Shown here piece after piece: positions 52,772 through 59,933 of a stretch of 64,000 nucleotides of DNA. Numbering within the stretch: position 1 is the stretch's first letter; the number at the start of each line of letters is the position of its first letter. Source of the stretch: Embleya scabrispora DSM 41855 (GTDB taxonomy: Bacteria > Actinomycetota > Actinomycetes > Streptomycetales > Streptomycetaceae). The notes under the pieces were generated by a model that saw nothing but the letters and a program-made list of their open reading frames with translations, did not search any database and was not told the DNA's origin. Where the stretch lies: contig NZ_KB889585.1 in assembly GCF_000372745.1 (NCBI RefSeq), positions 159,389 through 223,388 of the forward strand, written 5' to 3'. A program made the position numbers and the translations under genes.

Positions 52772-53914
52772 GTGGATCTCGAATTCACCGAGCAGGAGCA
52801 GGAGTTCCGCCGGGAGGTGCGCGCTTGGCTGGCCGCCAACGTGCCCGCCGAGCCACTGCCGTCGATGGACACGCGGGAGGGCTTCCTGGCCCACCAGGCG
52901 TGGGAGCGCAAGCTCTTCGACGCGCGCTGGGCGGTGGTGTCCTGGCCGAAGGAGTACGGCGGGCGCGAGGCGGGCCTGACCGAATGGCTGATCTTCGAGG
53001 AGGAGTACTACCGCGCGGGCGCCCCGGGCCGGGTCAGCCAGAACGGCATCTTCCTGTTCGCGCCGACGGTCTTCGAATTCGGCAGCAAGGAGCAGCAGGA
53101 CCGTTACCTGCCGAAGATGGCCTCCGGTGAGGAGATCTGGGTCCAGGGCTGGTCGGAGCCGGAGGCCGGCTCCGACCTGGCCAACGTGCGCTCGCGCGCC
53201 GACCGCGACGACGAGCGCGGCGGGTGGCTGCTGAACGGGCAGAAGATCTGGAGCTCGCGCGGCACGTACGGGCACCGCCTGTTCGGCCTGTTCCGCACCG
53301 ATCCCGAGGCCCAGCGGCACCGCGGCCTCACCTACTTCATGGTCGACCTCGCCGCCGCGGGCGTGACCGTACGGCCGATCCCGCAGCTCGACGGGGAGCC
53401 GGGCTTCGCCGAGGTCTTCCTGGACGACGTCTTCGTACCGGACGCCGACGTACTCGGCGGGGTGAACGAGGGCTGGAAGATCATGATCGCCACCACCGGC
53501 AGCGAGCGCGGGCTCAACCTGCGCAGCCCGGGCCGCTTCGTGGCACCCGCGAACAAGCTGATCGACCTGTACAAGCGGGACCCGCGCCCGGCCGAGCGGG
53601 ACGCGGTGGTGCGCGCGTGGATGGACGCCGAGGCGTACCGGCTGTTCACCTTCGGCACCGTCACCAAGCTCCAGGCGGGCGGCGCGATCGGCGCGGACTC
53701 CTCGATCAACAAGGTCTTCTGGTCCGAGATGGACGTCGAGCTGCACGCGACCGCGTTGCGCCTGCTCGGCGAGGCGGGCGAGCTGGACGACGGCGACGGC
53801 GGCTGGCTGGACGGCTACCTCTTCGCGCTCGGCGGGCCGATCTACGCGGGCACCAACGAGATCCAGCGGAACACGATCGCCGAACGCATCCTCGGCCTGC
53901 CCCGAGCGAAGTAG
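52772..53914 (+). CDS. fadE31: FadE31-like acyl-CoA dehydrogenase
   Basis: 380 residues from GTG at 52772 (VDLEFTEQEQEFRREVRAWL). Middle and C-domain motifs are canonical: VQGWSEPEAGSDLANVRSRA, WLLNGQKIWSSRGTYGHRLF, and GGPIYAGTNEIQRNTIAERI. Segments such as LIFEEEYYRAGAPGRVSQNG and ERGLNLRSPGRF match what is remembered of mycobacterial FadE31. It acts late in breakdown of the ring-opened steroid chain, probably as a heteromer with the next gene (13 bases downstream). Confidence 0.82.
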   Translation: MDLEFTEQEQEFRREVRAWLAANVPAEPLPSMDTREGFLAHQAWERKLFDARWAVVSWPKEYGGREAGLTEWLIFEEEYYRAGAPGRVSQNGIFLFAPTVFEFGSKEQQDRYLPKMASGEEIWVQGWSEPEAGSDLANVRSRADRDDERGGWLLNGQKIWSSRGTYGHRLFGLFRTDPEAQRHRGLTYFMVDLAAAGVTVRPIPQLDGEPGFAEVFLDDVFVPDADVLGGVNEGWKIMIATTGSERGLNLRSPGRFVAPANKLIDLYKRDPRPAERDAVVRAWMDAEAYRLFTFGTVTKLQAGGAIGADSSINKVFWSEMDVELHATALRLLGEAGELDDGDGGWLDGYLFALGGPIYAGTNEIQRNTIAERILGLPRAK

Positions 53915-53927
53915 AAGGATTCCGACG

Positions 53928-54956
53928 ATGCGCCTCGCATACACCGAAGACCAGGAATTGTTCCGCGACACGGTCCGCGACTTCCTCGCCGACCGGTGCA
54001 CCGGTACGGACGTACGCGCCGCCTGGGCCGCCGACAGCGCGATCTCCACGCGCTGGGCCGAACTCGCCAAGGTCGGCGTGACCGGCATCGTGGTCCCCGA
54101 GGAGCACGACGGCCTGGGCATGGGCGACGAGGAATTGGCCGCCGTGCTCGTCGAGACCGGCTACGCCGCGCTGCCCGAACCGCTGCTCGAATCGGCGGTC
54201 GCGGTCGGCCTGCTCGCCGAGTTCGCGGCCGACGCCGGGTGGTTGGCCGAGATCGCCGCCGGTCGGGCCACCGCCTCGGTACTGCTGCCCGGCCGGCGGC
54301 TCGCGGTCGAGGCCGCCGCCGCCGACGTGCTGGTGATCGGGCTGGACAACGGCGACCTGCATGTGACCGACCCGGGCGCCTGCGAACTCACCGCACACCG
54401 TTCCGTCGACCGCAGCCGCAAGCTCTACACCGTCGGCTTCCAACCGACTCCGGAAACCCTGGTGGCCTCCGGCGCACAGCGGGCGTTGGCCCGGGCGTCC
54501 AACCGCGGCGCGCTCGGCGCGGCGGCGCAACTGCTGGGCCTGACCCGGCGGATGCTCGACATGACGGTGGACTACGCCAAGCAGCGGGTCCAGCGCGGCG
54601 TGCGGATCGGCACCCATCAGTCGGTCCAGCACCACCTGGCCAACGTGCTGATCAAGCTGGAGTTCGCCCGCCCGGTGGTGCTGCGTGCGGCCTACTCGCT
54701 CGCCCGCGACCTGCCCTCGGCGGACCGCGACGTGTCGATGGCGAAGATCTACGCGGGCGAGGCGGCCGACCTCGCGGCCCGCAACTGCCTCCAGGTACAC
54801 GGCGCGATCGGCTACACCGAGGAGCACGACCTCCAGCTGTTCATGAAGCGAGCCTGGGCACTGGGCACCGCGTGGGGCGACGCGGGCGAACACCGCGACC
54901 GGATCGCGACCGACCTGCTCGGCGACGCCCCGGCACCCTCGACTCCGTCCTTCTGA
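53928..54956 (+). CDS. Short acyl-CoA dehydrogenase subunit (FadE32/FadE33-like)
   Basis: 342 residues, shorter than typical FadE proteins, as are FadE32 and FadE33 of mycobacteria (about 320). N-domain MRLAYTEDQELFRDTVRDFL and C-domain with VDYAKQRVQRGVRIGTHQSV and LQVHGAIGYTEEHDLQLFMK are present, while the middle beta-domain is reduced. This is the pattern of the non-FAD-binding-type half of the steroid alpha-beta dehydrogenases. Mycobacteria have two such partners after FadE31; only one is found here. The symbol is withheld because the two cannot be told apart by eye. Confidence 0.8.
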   Translation: MRLAYTEDQELFRDTVRDFLADRCTGTDVRAAWAADSAISTRWAELAKVGVTGIVVPEEHDGLGMGDEELAAVLVETGYAALPEPLLESAVAVGLLAEFAADAGWLAEIAAGRATASVLLPGRRLAVEAAAADVLVIGLDNGDLHVTDPGACELTAHRSVDRSRKLYTVGFQPTPETLVASGAQRALARASNRGALGAAAQLLGLTRRMLDMTVDYAKQRVQRGVRIGTHQSVQHHLANVLIKLEFARPVVLRAAYSLARDLPSADRDVSMAKIYAGEAADLAARNCLQVHGAIGYTEEHDLQLFMKRAWALGTAWGDAGEHRDRIATDLLGDAPAPSTPSF

Positions 54957-55004
54957 CCCCCCGAGAACCGGACGACGCAACAGGGCGGCCGTCGTCCGAC
55001 CGGG

Positions 55005-55032
55005 CCCCCGACCCGCATCCGTGGGTCGGGGG
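55005..55032 (+). terminator. Terminator hairpin after the FadE32/33-like gene
   Basis: CCCCCGACCC and GGGTCGGGGG form a perfect 10-base stem with an 8-base loop, followed by TTT. The remaining 300 bases up to the DUF4259 gene show no gene. Confidence 0.85.
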
Positions 55033-55357
55033 TTTGGGCTCTCCGCGCGATGACGCGCTGGGAGCGTCCCCCGCTCCTCGGCCGCGCTGGTTGTCCGGCT
55101 GGCGAGCCCGTCAGGATGTGGTCTGGACCGGGCCCTACAGACGCCGCGAGACGTCGTCGCCGTGATGCGCGAACGACGTGTACGGGGGAGAGAACGGACT
55201 CCCGGAAAGCGGCGCTCCCTTCGCGAGGCCGCTCAAGTCTTGTTCGCCTGGAGTACACGCCACGACGCGATCGGCGAGATGCCAAACGACCACATCCGCG
55301 TGAACGGCGACTCACGAGCTATGCGTGTTGGCGTGGCCCCCAGGCGTTTTGTCATCC

Positions 55358-55801
55358 TCATGCGCCCTCGTTCGCTGCTTCGGTCAAGGAGTCGCGCAAC
55401 ATCCTGACGGAGGTCCTCCACGCTTCGTGCTCGTTGGTTTCGGCCCATAGCGTGTCCAATTCCGAGTCTTCGGCGATCACTCGTTCCAGGGCTCGTGCCG
55501 CGAGTTGGGGCACCGTGGTCGGGATGGATTCGAGCCCCTCTCCGGTGAGAGAGCCGGGTTCGAAGGCGACCTGAAACGGTGTGCCTCCGGGCAGGCTCGC
55601 CGCGATGATCGCCGCAGCCGCGACCGCGACGGCTGCCTCGTCGTGATCCAGAAAGCCTTCGCTGGGATCGGCGGAAGCCTCAAGGGCCCGTTCGATCATT
55701 ACGATTCGTTCGGACCCCGGGGAGTTGTCGAGGTCCCTGACGAAGTCTGTCGCCATGTCGTTGTCGAACGGGCCGACGCCCCAACTGCCCACGCGTGTCA
55801 C
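55358..55801 (-). CDS. DUF4259 protein
   Basis: 147 residues. The N-terminal WGVGPFDNDMATDFVRDLDN is the DUF4259 signature, followed by helices (AAVAVAAAAIIAASLPG, AARALERVIAEDSELDTLW). Function unknown; family members are small cytosolic proteins sometimes found beside defence or toxin genes. It lies at the left border of the restriction-modification island. Confidence 0.85.
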   Translation of the reverse strand: MTRVGSWGVGPFDNDMATDFVRDLDNSPGSERIVMIERALEASADPSEGFLDHDEAAVAVAAAAIIAASLPGGTPFQVAFEPGSLTGEGLESIPTTVPQLAARALERVIAEDSELDTLWAETNEHEAWRTSVRMLRDSLTEAANEGA

Positions 55802-56377
55802 CTCTCTCGCCGATCAGCGTCTTGCCGCTGCGTCATGGTGCTCGGAGTCAGCTTGGCAGTGGGGATTTCGTCGACGTTGGCCGCCCTCCCACCGCGCGGT
55901 CCGACTGGGCCGGGCGTGAGCGATCTTGCTGCGTCTCCTGCGGCGCGCGGGATAGCGCGAGCTTTTGATGCCACGGCCAAGTGCGTCGGAGATGGTCCCA
56001 CGTTGATGCCGGAGGCGGGATGGTGGCAGCCCGCGCGGCGGTCGGATCGGCGGTACTCCGGGGTGACGGCGAACTGTTTGAGGGAGTGATCACCCTGCGG
56101 CTCGACCGGCGGGGCTGCTACCCGCGAAGCGCCGGGGTGTCGCTGGATATCCCGGACCTGGGTGAGGGATCTTGGGAGTGGGTGTTGGTCGCGGATCCCA
56201 CGCCGGAGCGTTGCTCCTGGTTGTCTGGGCGCGTCGGCCTCGGCGCCGCTTGCGCGGCGTGGATGACCGGCGGGGCTGACCGTCGACGATATCTGGCCAC
56301 GTGATGGAGTCAGCTATCGTGGGCGGTTGGCGATCCCGCGGTATTGTTTCGCTCCGATTCCGCGGTATGGTTTGACT
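55802..56377. other. 576-bp gap with one doubtful small frame
   Basis: It holds the promoter region of the methyltransferase operon. A possible rightward frame, 55981-56304 (107 codons from GTG, with a stretch VSLDIPDLGEGSWEWVLVAD), looks partly protein-like but has no ribosome site and no recognised family, and may be a remnant. No controller-protein gene is recognised. Confidence 0.4.
56331..56373 (+). repeat. Two 19-bp direct repeats containing CCGCGG before the methyltransferase
   Basis: CGATCCCGCGGTATTGTTT at 56331-56349 and CGATTCCGCGGTATGGTTT at 56355-56373 differ at two places and are 24 bases apart. Both contain CCGCGG, the site known for Eco29kI, the closest known relative of the island's restriction enzyme. 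The second copy ends 4 bases before the ATG and takes the place of a ribosome site. Likely a regulatory site; alternatively a coding N-terminal extension from a TTG at 56327. Confidence 0.6.
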
Positions 56378-57730
56378 ATGGTTGAGCAGCCAAACGACTC
56401 CAAGAGGGTCCGCACGAGTGTCGAACTGTTCGCGGGCGGGGGCGGCTTGGCCATGGCGGTGCATCGCGCTGGCTTTCGGCCACTGCTGTTCAACGAGTTC
56501 AACGCCCGCGCGTGCGAGACGCTGGAGGCGAGTGCCACCAGGACGCTGGGCGTGGACGGTGTCAAGCGTGTGGAGGACACCGCGCCCCAGCCGCCTGCGG
56601 AGGGGCAGCCGGCGCCGTTGTATCCCGGTGATGTGCGAGATCTGGACCTCAGTGCCCTGCGCGGCGGGGTGGACGTGCTCGCGGGGGGGCCGCCGTGTCA
56701 GCCGTTCAGCGCTGGTGGTGTTGCCAAGGGGGACGAGGACAAGCGGAACATGTTCCCCGCGATGTTCAAGGCGGTCCGCGAGACGCGCCCCAAGGCGGTG
56801 ATTTGTGAGAACGTCCGCGGCCTAATGAGGCCCTCCTTCGCGGAGTACTTCGAGTACATCCAACGCGAGTTGTCGCTGCCGTTCCTGGAGCGGGAGGCCG
56901 AGGTCGCGTGGCAGGTCCACGACAAGCAGTTGGCCCGAGAGCTCGCCGCGCGTCCACGGGAAGACGACGACGACCAGCGATACCGCGTGATCCGGGTTAT
57001 CGTGAATGCCGCCAACTACGGTGTCCCACAGGTGCGTCACCGTGTCGTGCTCGTGGCGTTCCGAGCCGACCTTGGTGTGGACGTCGACGCGTTCGAGAAG
57101 GACGTCAATACGCAGCGGTTCTCCGAAGCCGCGTTGTTCCGGTCGATGCGTGACGAGGACGGCCCCTATTGGCGGAATCATCCCGAGGTTCCCGGGCGTG
57201 TGCGGGAAAGGGTGCGCGCGAGTCTGCCGAAGGTCATCAAGGAAGACGACTACTACCCGTGGCGCACTACGCGCGACGCGCTCGAAGGTCGTGGCACGGA
57301 CTCCCGGCTGCCGGCCCTCCCAGCCATCGATCTCGACTTGCTCGACCGCAGGACTGAGCAAGCGGCGGCGCTCGGCATCACCGACCACGTTGGCTGGCCC
57401 AACGCGCGCATCTATAAGGGGCACACGCCAAACGAGCTCGACAGACCCGCCAAAACCGTGAAGGCTGGTGTGCACGGTGTGCCCGGCGGAGAGTCCGTGC
57501 TGCTTCTGGACGACCAGGTCAAGGACTCGGGGTCTCCGGACGGTTGGCGGCGGCTGCACCGCTATCTGACCGTGCGGGAGACCGCCCGCCTCATGACCTT
57601 CCCTGACGAGTGGCAGGGCGCCGGCCCTCGAGGAGAGAAGATGCGGCAGCTTGGTAACGCCGTGCCCGTGGTCCTCGGCGAGTTTTTCGCCAGAGCCGTC
57701 GCTGACGCTCTCACCCATGTGGGGCAATGA
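56378..57730 (+). CDS. DNA (cytosine-5) methyltransferase
   Basis: 450 residues. Motif I LFAGGGGLAMAVHRAG (about residues 17-32), catalytic PCQ at 106-108 with Cys107, ENV at 144-146, and a QVRHRVVLVAF stretch (motif VIII) before the target-recognition region. The C-terminal LGNAVPVVLGEFFARAV closes the cofactor site. It methylates C5 of cytosine with S-adenosylmethionine. Longer than M.Eco29kI (about 380). It heads the rightward part of the island and overlaps the Vsr gene by ATGA. It should protect host DNA from the Eco29kI-like nuclease. Confidence 0.92.
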   Translation: MVEQPNDSKRVRTSVELFAGGGGLAMAVHRAGFRPLLFNEFNARACETLEASATRTLGVDGVKRVEDTAPQPPAEGQPAPLYPGDVRDLDLSALRGGVDVLAGGPPCQPFSAGGVAKGDEDKRNMFPAMFKAVRETRPKAVICENVRGLMRPSFAEYFEYIQRELSLPFLEREAEVAWQVHDKQLARELAARPREDDDDQRYRVIRVIVNAANYGVPQVRHRVVLVAFRADLGVDVDAFEKDVNTQRFSEAALFRSMRDEDGPYWRNHPEVPGRVRERVRASLPKVIKEDDYYPWRTTRDALEGRGTDSRLPALPAIDLDLLDRRTEQAAALGITDHVGWPNARIYKGHTPNELDRPAKTVKAGVHGVPGGESVLLLDDQVKDSGSPDGWRRLHRYLTVRETARLMTFPDEWQGAGPRGEKMRQLGNAVPVVLGEFFARAVADALTHVGQ

Positions 57731-58509
57731 CCGTGACGGCGACGCGGAGTGGCCGGGTTTGGAAGGAACGACTCCCGCCCGAGCGCGCGTATAAGCGGCG
57801 GGCGGGGATACTCTCGCCTGCGGTCGAGCAGGACCGCGCTGCGGGGGGACGCCATCGCCGTTCCGTTGCGCTCGGCGACGGATCCTTCGCGCGGGCTTCG
57901 ATCAGTCTGCGCCTCTACCGGCGGACCCGCAGGGTTCGTGCCTACCTCCGTTGGTACCAGGACGGCGGAACGCAGGAGCGCTACATCGGCGAGGTTGGGT
58001 ACGACACACGAGGCGCGAACCTCGCCGAGGCGTGGCGGCGAGCGTGGGCGGAGGGGTTGCTGGCGGAGGAACCGTTGCCTTCCGGGTCAAGGGCGTCTTC
58101 CCGAGCCGCTCGCGCGGTCATGCTGGCCAACCGCAGCCGGGATACCGGGCCAGAGTTGGCACTGCGTTCCCTCATCCACGCGAGAGGCTTGCGCTATCGC
58201 GTGGACGTGCGTCCCCTCGCGGGCATCCGTCGGCGCGCGGACGTGGTGTTTCCCAAGGAACGGATCGCGGTGTTCGTAGATGGGTGTTTCTGGCACGGCT
58301 GCCCCGAACATTGCCGCCCCGCTAGGACGAACGCCGAGGCGTGGGCGACCAAAATCGAGGCGAATCGCGCTCGGGACACCGATACGAACGAGCTGTTGCG
58401 CACCGCCGGGTGGACGGTTATCCGCGTTTGGGAGCATGAGGACCTACCGCTAGCAGCCGATATGATCGAGAGAACCGTCCAAGCAGTCCGGAGGACGGTG
58501 GGTCAATAG
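57727..58509 (+). CDS. vsr: Vsr-type very short patch repair endonuclease with an N-terminal extension
   Basis: 260 residues, about 100 longer than E. coli Vsr. The Vsr core is residues about 132-245: SRDTGPELALRSLIHARGLR, then RADVVFPK with Asp172 (equivalent of catalytic Asp51), DGCFWHGCPEHC with His190 and His195, and LLRTAGWTVIRVWEHE. The first 125 residues include SISLRLYRRTRRVRAYLRWY and QERYIGEV, a small basic beta domain like the DNA-contacting parts of some recombinases. Vsr repairs T:G mismatches left by deamination of 5-methylcytosine, so it fits beside a cytosine methyltransferase. The extra domain may give specificity for the new site. Confidence 0.88.
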   Translation: MTVTATRSGRVWKERLPPERAYKRRAGILSPAVEQDRAAGGRHRRSVALGDGSFARASISLRLYRRTRRVRAYLRWYQDGGTQERYIGEVGYDTRGANLAEAWRRAWAEGLLAEEPLPSGSRASSRAARAVMLANRSRDTGPELALRSLIHARGLRYRVDVRPLAGIRRRADVVFPKERIAVFVDGCFWHGCPEHCRPARTNAEAWATKIEANRARDTDTNELLRTAGWTVIRVWEHEDLPLAADMIERTVQAVRRTVGQ

Positions 58510-58757
58510 CGTTCTCGGCGACGTGGTGGTCCTTGCCGCCAGCACCCCGCCGAGGGCTTCTCGCCGGTGAGACGACGGTAGCGCCCAGAGATTACGACCC
58601 TATAAAGGTATTGCGGTTCCTGCCATAATCCGCCGTTGGAATGGCCAGTGAAGATGCCGCCCGTGGGCCTCGGTGCGACCGACACGACCATCGTGCGTTT
58701 GCGGGCGTATTGGCCGAATCCTTGCCAACGCAATGGAGTTTGACGTCGGGGCGCGGC

Positions 58758-59477
58758 TCACTCGTTTATCAGATCGCTCCCGAGGTCCAACTGTTCGTCC
58801 TCCAAGGCCAGTTGTGCGAGGTCTCTCGCGAAGTGAGCTTCGATCCGCCGGGCCGACTCCGCCGCAGAGATCTTGCTGGCAGTGGGCATCTTGTCGGGCT
58901 CGGCCCACCAGCGTCCCGGGTGGAGTTCGTCCCAAGGCGGACGGAAGCTGTCTTTGCGGCGGTTGGCGCCTGGGTCATGGTTGCCGAACCCGTCTACGAC
59001 ACTGTTCCAGACGGGGCGTTCGCGCTTGATCATGAGCTGCTCGGCGAGTGAGACGAAAACCTCCACAGCCACCAGGTAACGCACCTCGAAGTCGGCGACG
59101 TTCAAGTCGCGCGCTTGGGTGATCGACTCGTGGTGCTCGGCGATTCGGTCCCACAGCGGTGTCGCGAATTCGTCGACGGCAGCCGACCCTTTGCGTGCGC
59201 CGGCGGAGCGGGCCTGACCCACGTAGATGGGATTGGAGCTGGCGCTTATCGGCTCGTAGAGCGGGTGGCCGCCCTTGTAGTAGATGGCGTAGATACCCGC
59301 CCCGGTCATGAGCTCGACGCTGTCGAGCGGTTCGGGAGCATGGGATACCAGGGCGGCCTCGACACTGCGTCCGAGATTGTCGAGATCGAGGGGATTATAG
59401 GGAGTTGGGCGTTTCGCGCTGCCTCGCCAGTTCCGTGGTTTGCTCGGTGTGGGGACGCGCTCAGGGCGGGGGGACAC
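58758..59477 (-). CDS. Eco29kI-family GIY-YIG restriction endonuclease
   Basis: 239 residues. GIY at 61-63 in GIYAIYYKGG, YVG at 85-87 (the YIG equivalent) in NPIYVGQARS, Arg111 and His115 in DRIAEHHESI, Glu146 in SLAEQLMI and Asn158 in PVWNSVV. Spacing Arg-4-His and Glu-12-Asn equals that of Eco29kI (Arg104-His108, Glu142-Asn154), whose recognition site is CCGCGG. All catalytic positions are kept, so it should be active. It is convergent with vsr and diverges from the ATPase gene across about 450 bp. Specificity is inferred, not shown. Confidence 0.9.
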   Translation of the reverse strand: MSPRPERVPTPSKPRNWRGSAKRPTPYNPLDLDNLGRSVEAALVSHAPEPLDSVELMTGAGIYAIYYKGGHPLYEPISASSNPIYVGQARSAGARKGSAAVDEFATPLWDRIAEHHESITQARDLNVADFEVRYLVAVEVFVSLAEQLMIKRERPVWNSVVDGFGNHDPGANRRKDSFRPPWDELHPGRWWAEPDKMPTASKISAAESARRIEAHFARDLAQLALEDEQLDLGSDLINE

Positions 59478-59933
59478 TCGGCCTCCGTCGAAATCGTGGA
59501 TCGGGAAGGAAGGGCAACACGCCGATGGTGAAGCGTGGTTCCCCTCGCTTCGTACCGTGGACCTCAGCGGGATCGCGGAGAGTCCGACCGGCAGCCAACA
59601 CCTACGAGGAGCGATATCTTCTGTGGATCGCTGGGCCGTCGATGCGATGGGTAACTACCTTGACCCGACGACGAGGGAGCGTACCGGGCCCGACGTTGCC
59701 AGGGGAACGTTCCGGGGTCAGCCGTGCTTTGGAGAGCCCCGTGGGTATGGGATTCCGAGGGCTTTGCCCAGGAGCGTCACCCGCGAGGTCGCTCGACTCT
59801 CGGTGACGGCCTCTAACCTGTACTCCACGCGCGTGACTCCCGGCGGAGTCGGGTCGCGACGTGCTGCCCGCGACTGGGGCTGATTCGCCGTGTCCGCGCG
59901 AAGGATGGGGACAGATGAGGGGACGTCCGCATT
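59478..59933. other. 456-bp divergent promoter region with doubtful frames
   Basis: It separates the leftward restriction gene from the rightward ATPase-helicase genes and may contain the promoters for both. Two overlapping rightward frames (from 59405 and 59440) run through it; one, ending at 59883, has a plausible polar stretch (SSVDRWAVDAMGNYLDPTTR), but no family or ribosome site was recognised. Possible small gene, not accepted. Confidence 0.4.

Noticed and set aside
59440-59883. 147-codon rightward gene in the promoter gap of the defence island
   Set aside because: No ribosome site or family, and an equally long overlapping frame exists; kept only as a possibility in the gap description.
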